NCBI GenBank assembly: GCA_947454285.1
Contig: CANGJO010000003.1
Location: forward strand, 1-28,565
Origin: Microbacteriaceae bacterium
GTDB taxonomy: Bacteria > Actinomycetota > Actinomycetes > Actinomycetales > Microbacteriaceae
Length of the DNA stretch: 28,565 bases
Direction of reading: 5' to 3'
Shown: in pieces, positions 14,458 to 21,549 of the stretch
Layout: each line of letters opens with the position of its first letter
Numbering within the stretch: the first letter of the stretch is position 1
The notes under the pieces: generated by a model
Databases searched by the model: none
Seen by the model: the letters and a program-made list of their open reading frames with translations, nothing else
Told to the model about the DNA's origin: nothing
Program-made: the position numbers and the translations under genes

Positions 14458-14815
14458 CGATTGTGCATTCTTTAGTTCCGCCAGGCAGCCGGTGACGATT
14501 ATTTGCTACCCATCTATATACAAGTGCAGAAATAGGTGAGAACCAATCAATCAGTGCGCCCAAGGTTCGCCAGCCAAGGGGCTTTTGCTGTCTAAACAGC
14601 CAGCTAATGGCACGGTGACCGCCAAGGCGCTTTTCGCCCTCAATTAGCCAAACCTGCGACTTTACATCGTTTAGTTTCAGGCCAAATTCGTTGAAATCTA
14701 CTTTTTGAAAGGCCACATACCGGCAAAATTCCGGCAGCTTTTCAAGCGCCCATTTGAGGCTTTGCTTGCAGAATGCGCAATCGCCGTCGTAGATCAACAG
14801 GGCATCGGTGTTCAC
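14444..14815 (-). CDS. DCC-family thiol-disulfide oxidoreductase (DUF393)
   Basis: The 123-residue protein opens with LLIYDGDCAFCKQSLKWALE, the DCC motif (DGDCxFC) with the CxxC pair that gives the family its predicted thioredoxin-like redox activity. The middle VWLIEGEKRLGGHRAISWLFR matches the family's second conserved block ending in an A/S-W segment. Length is normal (about 120-140). A GTG start follows a TAGCCT -10 box by six bases, so the mRNA is probably leaderless. It overlaps the downstream CPBP gene and the two likely form an operon. The redox partner is unknown. Confidence 0.85.
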   Translation of the reverse strand: MNTDALLIYDGDCAFCKQSLKWALEKLPEFCRYVAFQKVDFNEFGLKLNDVKSQVWLIEGEKRLGGHRAISWLFRQQKPLGWRTLGALIDWFSPISALVYRWVANNRHRLPGGTKECTIDDRP

Positions 14816-14827
14816 TCACTTAGGCTA
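14816..14827. promoter_or_regulatory. Shared -10 region between DCC gene and typA
   Basis: TAGGCTA (14821-14827) is near-palindromic and gives a TANNNT -10 on each strand: TAGCCT toward the DCC gene, ending six bases before its GTG, and TAGGCT toward typA. The DCC assignment is stronger; the typA start may instead use TAGACT at 14875-14880. Confidence 0.4.
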
Positions 14828-14930
14828 ACGCCGATTCTGGCCATTTATCCCCGCACTTTGGGGGCTTTCGCAGGTAGACTGAAACGGCAGGGGCTCAAAG
14901 ATGCAGTTCTGCACCCCCTAATTCACAAAA

Positions 14931-14952
14931 TGCGCCATCAAGGTTTGGCGCG
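14931..14952 (+). repeat. Leader hairpin upstream of typA
   Basis: GCGCCA and TGGCGC form a perfect six-pair stem over an eight-base loop, ending about 21 bases before the typA ATG and upstream of its GAGGA ribosome binding site. A smaller TGCA-GTTC-TGCA hairpin precedes it. Possibly part of a regulated 5' leader; no known riboswitch class is recognised. Confidence 0.35.
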
Positions 14953-14972
14953 CTCACAATGAGGATGTTCCT

Positions 14973-16886
14973 ATGGCTCAGGCCACCAGAGATGACTTGC
15001 GCAACGTCGCAATTGTTGCCCACGTAGACCACGGTAAGACCACTTTGGTTGATGCCATGCTTCGCCAGACCGGTTCGTTCAGCGACCACGCCGCAGTAGG
15101 CGAGCGCGTTATGGACTCTGGCGACCTTGAGCGCGAAAAGGGAATTACCATTCTCGCCAAAAACACTGCTATTGCTTACAAGGGTGACCACTCAGGTGGC
15201 AAAGAAATCACCATCAACGTAATCGACACCCCAGGTCACGCCGACTTTGGTGGCGAGGTTGAGCGCGGTCTTTCAATGGTTGACGGTGTTGTACTGCTTG
15301 TAGACGCATCTGAAGGTCCATTGCCACAGACTCGTTTCGTTCTTCGTAAGGCACTTGAGGCAAAGTTGCCGGTTGTGCTTTTGGTTAACAAGACCGACCG
15401 CGCCGATGCTCGAATCGACGAAGTTGTTGAAGAAACTCACGACCTATTGCTAGGTCTTGCATCAGATCTTCACGACTCAGTTCCAGATCTAGACATCGAT
15501 GGAATTCTTGAACTCCCAATCATCTACGCTTCTGGCCGTGCGGGTATCGCATCGCTAACCAAGCCGGCAGATGGAACACTTCCTGAAGGCGAAAACCTTG
15601 AGCCGCTATTCGGCGCAATCATGAAGTACATTCCAGCTCCAAAGTACGACGACGAAGCGCCACTTCAGGCACACGTAACCAACCTTGACGCATCTCCATT
15701 CTTGGGTCGTCTTGCATTGCTACGTATCTTCAACGGAACTTTGAAGAAGGGTCAGCAGGTTGCTTGGGTTCGTCAAGACGGAACAACCCAGAACGTGAAG
15801 ATTACTGAACTTCTAAAGACCAAGGCGCTTGAGCGCTTCCCAACTGAAGAAGCTAACCCAGGTGACATTGTTGCGGTTGCCGGTATCGAAGAGATCACCA
15901 TTGGTGAAACTCTGGCTGACCCAAATGACGTTCGTCCGCTTCCAATGATTAGCGTTGACGACCCAGCTATCTCGATGACTATTGGTATTAACACTTCACC
16001 GATGGCCGGTCGCGTAAAGGGCGCAAAGGTAACCGCACGTTTGGTTAAGGATCGCCTTGACAAGGAACTAATCGGTAACGTGTCGATCAAGGTTCTGCCT
16101 ACCGAGCGTCCAGACGCTTGGGAAGTTCAGGGTCGTGGTGAGCTTGCTCTTGCGATTCTTGTTGAGCAGATGCGTCGCGAAGGCTACGAGCTAACTGTTG
16201 GTAAGCCACAGGTAGTGACCAAGCGCATCGATGGCAAGCTACACGAGCCATTCGAAGACTTGACAATTGACGTACCAGAGGAATTCCTTGGTTCAATGAC
16301 TCAGCTTCTTGCTGCTCGTAAGGGTCAGATGAAGAACATGGTTGCTAATGCAACTGGTTGGACTCGCATGGAGTTCCGTGTTCCAAGCCGCGGTCTTATT
16401 GGTTTCCGTACCGAATTCCTAACGCAGACCAAGGGAACCGGTATTGCTAACGCAATCTCAGCCGGTTACGACGCATGGGCTGGCGAAATCACCACACGCA
16501 ATAACGGTTCGCTAATCGCAGACCGCGCAGGTGTGGTCACTCCGTTCGCAATGATTGGTTTGCAGGAGCGTGGTTCATTCTTCGTTCAACCAACCAGCGA
16601 GGTTTACGCGGGAATGGTTGTGGGCGAGAACTCACGTGCCGACGACATGGAAGTAAACATCACCAAGGAAAAGAAGCTCACCAACATGCGTGCGGCTTCA
16701 TCTGATGAATTCCAGTCACTAACTCCACCACGTACTTTGTCACTTGAAGAGTGTCTAGAGTTTGCTCGTGAAGATGAGTGTGTAGAGGTTACCCCTGAGG
16801 CAACCCGAATTCGCAAGGTTGAGTTGGACTCGAACGTTCGTGCCCGCCTTTACTCACAGCGCAAGCACGCTAGCGAGAAGAACTAA
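14973..16886 (+). CDS. typA: Translational GTPase TypA/BipA
   Basis: TypA is a ribosome-associated GTPase of the EF-G superfamily linked to stress and low-temperature growth and to ribosome assembly. The 637-residue protein has G1 AHVDHGKTT (16-24), the switch region REKGITI (54-60), G3 DTPGHADF (85-92) and G4 NKTD (139-142), followed by domain 2, an EF-G-like domain and the TypA-specific C-terminal domain with NNGSLIADRAGVVTPFAM. Length is standard for actinobacteria. GAGGA lies eight bases before the ATG. Its codon choice looks more uniform than that of its neighbours, as expected for a well-expressed gene. A strong terminator follows. Confidence 0.97.
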   Translation: MAQATRDDLRNVAIVAHVDHGKTTLVDAMLRQTGSFSDHAAVGERVMDSGDLEREKGITILAKNTAIAYKGDHSGGKEITINVIDTPGHADFGGEVERGLSMVDGVVLLVDASEGPLPQTRFVLRKALEAKLPVVLLVNKTDRADARIDEVVEETHDLLLGLASDLHDSVPDLDIDGILELPIIYASGRAGIASLTKPADGTLPEGENLEPLFGAIMKYIPAPKYDDEAPLQAHVTNLDASPFLGRLALLRIFNGTLKKGQQVAWVRQDGTTQNVKITELLKTKALERFPTEEANPGDIVAVAGIEEITIGETLADPNDVRPLPMISVDDPAISMTIGINTSPMAGRVKGAKVTARLVKDRLDKELIGNVSIKVLPTERPDAWEVQGRGELALAILVEQMRREGYELTVGKPQVVTKRIDGKLHEPFEDLTIDVPEEFLGSMTQLLAARKGQMKNMVANATGWTRMEFRVPSRGLIGFRTEFLTQTKGTGIANAISAGYDAWAGEITTRNNGSLIADRAGVVTPFAMIGLQERGSFFVQPTSEVYAGMVVGENSRADDMEVNITKEKKLTNMRAASSDEFQSLTPPRTLSLEECLEFAREDECVEVTPEATRIRKVELDSNVRARLYSQRKHASEKN

Positions 16887-16898
16887 TAGATTCAGGCG

Positions 16899-16932
16899 AA
16901 ACCCTCGGCTTCTAGCCGGGGGTTTTGTTTTT
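16899..16932 (+). terminator. Intrinsic terminator after typA
   Basis: AACCCTCGGCT and AGCCGGGGGTT form an 11-pair stem (one G-T pair) over a TCT loop, followed by TTTGTTTTT. It isolates typA from the deacetylase gene. Confidence 0.93.
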
Positions 16933-16937
16933 AACCT
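16932..16937 (+). promoter_or_regulatory. Candidate -10 box for the MshB-like gene
   Basis: TAACCT matches TANNNT and ends eleven bases before the ATG at 16949. It lies within the tail of the typA terminator. There is no clear ribosome binding site, so a transcript with almost no leader is likely. Confidence 0.4.
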
Positions 16938-16948
16938 AAAGTTGAAGC

Positions 16949-18079
16949 ATGGCCAAAGCTAAATTTGCCCCAAAGCGTCTCATGATCGTGCATGCGCACC
17001 CAGACGACGAAAGCCTGTTTACCGGGCACGTGATTGCCGATCGCATCGCAGCCAAGTCAGAAGTGATGGTCTTCACTCTTACTCGCGGAGAACGCGGCAA
17101 GGTAAAGCTTGATGAACTAAAACCACTTGAGGGTGATCTGGCAGCAATGGGCTCGTTTAGAGCAGCCGAACTAATGGAAGCGCTCAAAGCGTTCGGTAAC
17201 GTTCAGCACGCATTTGCCGGCACCCGCGCATATCTTGATTCAGGTATGCGAATTAATCCTTGGGGAAAGCCAGCTAAGCCGCGCGATCTTGATGAACTTG
17301 CTCTAGCAGCTGCAGCAACCACAATCATCGCCGATGACATCGTGGCCAAGATTAAAGAATTTAAGCCAGATGCAGTTTTGACCTACAACCGTCGCGGTGG
17401 TTTTGGTCACCCAGATCACAAGATGGCGCACGACGCAACTGCGATGGCAATCAGGAAGATTGCCAAGCAGAGTCGTTCACGCGCTCCGCAGTTTTGGGTG
17501 ATTGCCGAACCTCGCGAACAGTTTGATGCCGAAATCGGTAATGCAAAGACTGCACCAATTAAAAAGGCTGCCCTTGAGGCACACGCTAGCCAGGTTGCTG
17601 TGAATGCTGAGACCTATTCTGTGGTTCCTGGAAAAGAAATTCGCTACGACCGCCCAGAGCGAATTCGTAAGTCTTCGCCAAGCGCTTTCGTGGGTGTGCG
17701 ATCAGCATTTACCTTCTTATGGGCAATGCCGCTTGGAGTTTTGCTTGCTCTTGCCGGAACCATGATGCATCAGGTGAAGGCAAACAACGGCGCCCAGACA
17801 CCTATCGGGTTGATTGTTGCCCTGGTCATGACCGTTTCGTTGGCGATTGCACTGCGTTTGCTTCGCCGCAGTCGCGGTGCGCTTTACCTAGTCACCGCAA
17901 CTCTGGCAGCCACCATTCTTTGGCTGGCGCAGCGTCAACCGGGGGGAGAGCTGTTCATTCCTGGCAACGACGCGGGCAACATTTGGGCCTATGGCTCAAT
18001 CGGAATTTTTGCGCTGGTAATCATGTTTCCAAAGATTCAACCTGGGGCGTGGCGCCGAAGTTCACGCGGTCATCGTTAA
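16949..18079 (+). CDS. MshB-like PIG-L deacetylase fused to a C-terminal membrane domain
   Basis: The first ~245 residues form a PIG-L deacetylase: AHPDDE (16-21) and GHPDH (153-157) supply the zinc ligands and catalytic Asp. RGERGKV, DSGMRINPW and TYNRRGGFGHPDH match the MshB/Mca branch, which removes acetyl from GlcNAc-inositol in mycothiol synthesis or cleaves mycothiol conjugates. The last ~130 residues are four hydrophobic helices (about 252-274, 285-303, 310-327, 345-361) resembling the small DUF6113-type membrane proteins that other actinobacteria encode as a separate gene here. The frame is continuous. The membrane domain probably anchors the enzyme. MshB versus another PIG-L function is not certain. 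fdxA follows after 29 nt. Confidence 0.8.
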   Translation: MAKAKFAPKRLMIVHAHPDDESLFTGHVIADRIAAKSEVMVFTLTRGERGKVKLDELKPLEGDLAAMGSFRAAELMEALKAFGNVQHAFAGTRAYLDSGMRINPWGKPAKPRDLDELALAAAATTIIADDIVAKIKEFKPDAVLTYNRRGGFGHPDHKMAHDATAMAIRKIAKQSRSRAPQFWVIAEPREQFDAEIGNAKTAPIKKAALEAHASQVAVNAETYSVVPGKEIRYDRPERIRKSSPSAFVGVRSAFTFLWAMPLGVLLALAGTMMHQVKANNGAQTPIGLIVALVMTVSLAIALRLLRRSRGALYLVTATLAATILWLAQRQPGGELFIPGNDAGNIWAYGSIGIFALVIMFPKIQPGAWRRSSRGHR

Positions 18080-18108
18080 ACTAGACGAAGTTCCCGAAAG
18101 GATTCACA

Positions 18109-18426
18109 TTGACTTACGTAATCGCGCTTCCTTGCGTTGATGTTAAAGACAAGGCCTGCATTGAAGAGTGCCCGGTCGACTGCATCTACGAGGGTGACCG
18201 CATGCTTTACATTCACCCCGATGAATGTGTTGACTGCGGAGCTTGTGAGCCAGTGTGTCCGGTTGAGGCAATTTACTACGAAGATGATCTTCCTTCTCAG
18301 TGGTCTGAGTACTACAAGGCCAACGTTGAATTCTTTAGTGAGATTGGTTCACCTGGCGGCGCTGCCAAGGTTGGCTTGATTAAGTCAGACCACTCTGTAA
18401 TCACCGCACTTCCTCCTCAGGCTTAA
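18109..18426 (+). CDS. fdxA: 7Fe-8S-type ferredoxin
   Basis: The 105-residue protein begins at a TTG with GAAAGGA seven bases upstream and reads MTYVIALPCVDVKDKACIEE, the usual FdxA start. Cysteines at 9, 17, 21, 25 and 40, 43, 46, 50 form the two cluster-binding sets (one 3Fe-4S and one 4Fe-4S expected). The C-terminal extension, rich in Glu and Trp (DDLPSQWSEYYKANVEFF), is normal for actinobacterial FdxA. It carries electrons to partners such as cytochromes P450 or reductases. A TAAACT -10-like box (18077-18082) overlaps the end of the deacetylase gene. dapC follows after seven bases, a pairing common in actinobacteria. Confidence 0.95.
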   Translation: MTYVIALPCVDVKDKACIEECPVDCIYEGDRMLYIHPDECVDCGACEPVCPVEAIYYEDDLPSQWSEYYKANVEFFSEIGSPGGAAKVGLIKSDHSVITALPPQA

Positions 18427-18433
18427 GCCGCGC

Positions 18434-19543
18434 ATGTTTGATCGACTGCCGGAATATCCGTGGGAGCAGCTAAAGCCTTACGCGGCTAAAGCAGCTCTTC
18501 ACGCCGGTGGCGCAGTAGATCTTTCAGTTGGTTCACCAGTTGACCCAACACCAGCCATCATTCAAGATGCGCTGAATGCATCTTCAAATGCTCCCGGTTA
18601 TCCATCAACCGGCGGTTCACCAGAATTCAAATCCGCAGTGGTTGAGTGGTTTGCTCGTCGTCGCGGAGTCGCCGGCCTAAAGCCAGAGCAAATAATGCCA
18701 ACTATTGGTTCCAAAGAATTAATTTCTTGGTTGCCGCTTTTGATGGGCCTTGGTCCCGGTGATGTTGTTGTACAACCCAAGGTTGCCTATACCGCTTACG
18801 TTGTTGGTGCAGCACTTTGCGGTGCCGAAATCGTTTCAGAAGATGACCCGGCAAAGTGGCCAGCGAACGCAAAACTAATTTGGATCAACTCACCTGGTAA
18901 CCCCGATGGTCGTGTGATGGACGTTGCCGAGATGAAGGCCGCGGTTGATCGCGCTCGTGAACTTGGCGCATTGTTGGCCAGCGACGAGTGTTACGCGGAA
19001 CTTGGCTGGGGCGAGTGGAGTGACAAGTTAATTCCAAGCGTCCTTGATCCACGCGTTTGCGGTGACAGTCACGAAGGTGTGCTTGCGGTTTACTCGCTGA
19101 GCAAGCAGTCGAACATGGCTGGCTACCGTGCGGCTTTTGCAGTGGGCGAGGCCTCACTCATCAAGGGCTTGGTAAACCTGCGCATGCACTCTGGTTTGAA
19201 CACCCCTGGTCCGGTTCAGCGTGCCATGGTTGTTGCCTTGGGCGACGAGGAACATGTTCGCGTAGAAAAAGAAATTTACAGAGAGCGCCGAGAAGTGCTG
19301 CTTGATGCGGTTCGTGCTTACGGATTCCGCCTTGCCGAAAGCCAGGCCGGCCTGTACCTGTGGGCGACTCTTGGTGAGGACTGCTGGAAGACCGTTGACC
19401 GCATGGCCGATCTTGGCATCGTGGTTGTGCCGGGAACTTTTTACGGCGAACATAGCACCCAATTTGTTCGCTTCTCAATCACGGCTACCGACGACAAGAT
19501 TGCCGAGGGAGCGCGCAGGTTGCGCGATGCCATAGGCTTATAA
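18434..19543 (+). CDS. dapC: Succinyldiaminopimelate transaminase
   Basis: DapC makes N-succinyl-LL-2,6-diaminopimelate in the lysine and peptidoglycan diaminopimelate pathway. The 369-residue fold type I aminotransferase shows TGGSPEFKSAVVEWFARRRG (59-78), the substrate/PLP segment INSPGNPDG (151-159), DECYAELGW (184-192) with the PLP-ring Asp, and the Schiff-base Lys in SLSKQSNMAGYR (K224). The SLSKxSNMAGYR motif is characteristic of DapC/AspC-like DapC. It starts seven bases after fdxA with no clear ribosome binding site, so it is probably translated by coupling. Confidence 0.93.
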   Translation: MFDRLPEYPWEQLKPYAAKAALHAGGAVDLSVGSPVDPTPAIIQDALNASSNAPGYPSTGGSPEFKSAVVEWFARRRGVAGLKPEQIMPTIGSKELISWLPLLMGLGPGDVVVQPKVAYTAYVVGAALCGAEIVSEDDPAKWPANAKLIWINSPGNPDGRVMDVAEMKAAVDRARELGALLASDECYAELGWGEWSDKLIPSVLDPRVCGDSHEGVLAVYSLSKQSNMAGYRAAFAVGEASLIKGLVNLRMHSGLNTPGPVQRAMVVALGDEEHVRVEKEIYRERREVLLDAVRAYGFRLAESQAGLYLWATLGEDCWKTVDRMADLGIVVVPGTFYGEHSTQFVRFSITATDDKIAEGARRLRDAIGL

Positions 19544-19583
19544 AAGGCCTAATCAGGGCGCAAACAAAGCACTAGGAGCTTCG

Positions 19584-20873
19584 ATGACCTCGAGCGATAA
19601 AGTAACAGTCACCTACGGTGAGATCACCGCAGACCTTCCTGTAATTGCAGCCGTAGACGGCCACGATGCAGTGGACATCTCAAAGCTAACTTCACTGACT
19701 GGACTTACCGCCTACGACCAGGGCTTCGTAAACACCGCTTCAACCAAATCTGCAATCACCTTTATTGATGGTGAAAAGGGAATCCTGCGTCACCGCGGTT
19801 ACCCAATCGAGCAACTTGCCGGTTCAAAGTCTTTCCTAGAAACCGCTTGGCTACTTATTTATGGTGAGCTGCCAACTCCTGCCGAACTAAAGAAGTTCGA
19901 AGAAAAAATTCAGCGTCACACTTTGGTGCACGAAGACCTAAAGAACTTGTTTCACGCGATGCCACAGAACGCACACCCAATGGCTGTGCTTGCTGCAGGC
20001 GTATCGGCGTTGTCAACTTTTTATCAGGATTCACTAGATCCACACGACCCAGAACAGGTTGAACTTTCAACCATTCGCTTGCTGGCCAAGCTTCCAGTTC
20101 TTGCTGCTTACGCGCACAAGAACAGCATGGGTCAGGCGTTGCTTTACCCAGACAACTCGCTCAACTATGTAGAGAACTTCTTGCGTTTGAACTTTGGCAA
20201 CATGGCTGAAGATTACGTGCAGAACCCAGTGGTCACCAAGGCGCTGGACACTTTGTTGGTACTCCACGCAGACCACGAACAGAACTGTTCAACCTCAACA
20301 GTGCGTTTGGTTGGCTCAAGCCAGGCAAATCTGTTTGCCTCTATTTCTTCTGGCATCAATGCTTTGTTTGGTCCGCTACACGGTGGCGCCAACGAAGCTG
20401 TGCTTGAAATGCTTCAGCACATTCAGGATTCAGGTGAAAGCGTTCAGGCTTTCATCCAGCGTGTAAAGAACAAGGAAGACGGAATCCGTTTGATGGGATT
20501 CGGTCACCGTGTTTACAAGAACCTAGACCCGCGTGCGCGAATTGTTAAAGCAACCGCAGATCAGGTTCTTGCAGAGCTTGGTGTTAAAGACCCGCTACTT
20601 CAGATCGCTAAGGAACTTGAGGCTGCAGCACTTGCTGATCCATACTTCCAGGAGCGCAAGCTGTACCCAAACGTTGACTTCTACACCGGCGTGATTTACA
20701 AGGCGCTTGGCTTCCCACCACGCATGTTTACCGCTTTGTTCGCTATGGGACGACTACCGGGGTGGATTGCACACTGGCGTGAAATGAATGTTGATCCGGC
20801 AACCAAGATTGGCCGCCCTCAGCAGATTTACGTTGGTGAACCAGAGCGTGCGCTAAAAGGTTTCTTTAACTAG
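19584..20873 (+). CDS. gltA: Citrate synthase
   Basis: The enzyme condenses oxaloacetate with acetyl-CoA to start the TCA cycle. The 429-residue protein has the type II (hexameric, NADH-type) size. Catalytic residues are recognisable: His in FGPLHGGANEAVL (H266), His in MGFGHRVYKN (H308) and the Asp in YPNVDFYTG (D365), with LLVLHADHEQNCSTSTVR (225-241) forming the substrate pocket. AGGAG lies six bases before the ATG. The gene follows dapC after a 40-base gap; no clear terminator separates them. Confidence 0.96.
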   Translation: MTSSDKVTVTYGEITADLPVIAAVDGHDAVDISKLTSLTGLTAYDQGFVNTASTKSAITFIDGEKGILRHRGYPIEQLAGSKSFLETAWLLIYGELPTPAELKKFEEKIQRHTLVHEDLKNLFHAMPQNAHPMAVLAAGVSALSTFYQDSLDPHDPEQVELSTIRLLAKLPVLAAYAHKNSMGQALLYPDNSLNYVENFLRLNFGNMAEDYVQNPVVTKALDTLLVLHADHEQNCSTSTVRLVGSSQANLFASISSGINALFGPLHGGANEAVLEMLQHIQDSGESVQAFIQRVKNKEDGIRLMGFGHRVYKNLDPRARIVKATADQVLAELGVKDPLLQIAKELEAAALADPYFQERKLYPNVDFYTGVIYKALGFPPRMFTALFAMGRLPGWIAHWREMNVDPATKIGRPQQIYVGEPERALKGFFN

Positions 20874-20887
20874 CCAGTAGACCAGAG

Positions 20888-20911
20888 TGTTTATCTGCTA
20901 CGCAGATTTCA
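20888..20911. terminator. Weak hairpin between convergent gltA and rsmD
   Basis: ATCTGC-TAC-GCAGAT forms a six-pair stem flanked by T-rich bases on both strands and overlaps the rsmD stop. It may act as a modest bidirectional terminator; the T-runs are short. Confidence 0.35.
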
Positions 20912-21473
20912 ACAGCCAGTAAATGGCTGTGTCGCCGTAGGACTTTTCCTCATCGAGTTCTAGTCCGGCAGGAATTACCAAAGCCTCTGAACGACTTGAA
21001 CGTTCAACCATCACGATTGCATCTTTCGCAAGCTTCGGTAGCAACGCCTCTAGGTTCTCAATTACTTCGTCATTTGAAATGTCGTAAGGCGGGTCAATAA
21101 ATACTAGGTCGTATTCGCCGGTATCGGTGCTTAGAAAACTTGACACTGCTTTGTGGGCCACTTTGGTAACCGGATCAAAGAAGCCTTCTTTTTCAAGCGC
21201 CTTCTGAATGAGTTGGGCATTTTGATTGCAAACCGCTGCGGCCTTGCCATCCTTTTCGACCAGCAGCGCAGAGATTGCTCCGCGACTAATTGCCTCAAGA
21301 GCCAGAGCTCCGGTACCGGCATAAAGGTCAAGCACACGTGCGCCATCAAGACGATCGCGCGAAGCCAAGCGGTTGAAGATTGATTCGCGAATGCGGTCGC
21401 TGGTTGGTCGGGTTGCTTTGGCGGGGCTGGTGAGTTGTCTCGAACCTGCAATGCCACCGATGATTCGTGTCAT
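20898..21473 (-). CDS. rsmD: 16S rRNA (guanine(966)-N2)-methyltransferase RsmD
   Basis: RsmD methylates G966 of 16S rRNA in the 30S decoding region. The 191-residue protein begins MTRIIGGIAGSRQLTSPAKA, the standard RsmD start, followed by RPTSDRIRESIFNRL, the SAM motif LDLYAGTGALALEAISRG (48-65) and the catalytic IDPPYD (126-131). The ATG at 21473 is preceded by GGAGT with four bases between; in-frame sequence farther upstream lies across recG and is not conserved. The gene is divergent from recG and convergent with gltA, whereas many actinobacteria have recG and rsmD in the same direction. Confidence 0.95.
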   Translation of the reverse strand: MTRIIGGIAGSRQLTSPAKATRPTSDRIRESIFNRLASRDRLDGARVLDLYAGTGALALEAISRGAISALLVEKDGKAAAVCNQNAQLIQKALEKEGFFDPVTKVAHKAVSSFLSTDTGEYDLVFIDPPYDISNDEVIENLEALLPKLAKDAIVMVERSSRSEALVIPAGLELDEEKSYGDTAIYWLLKSA

Positions 21474-21549
21474 AAGACTCCAATCATAAGTGCCAGCCCC
21501 ACAGCCATGCCTACCGCGGTGCCCGATGCCAACCAGCGAAGATAGATGA

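Noticed and set aside
15773..16090. Long antisense open frames within typA, and similar ones in recG, dapC and smc.
   Set aside because: They are by-products of codon bias in real genes on the other strand, with no ribosome binding sites or recognisable protein features.
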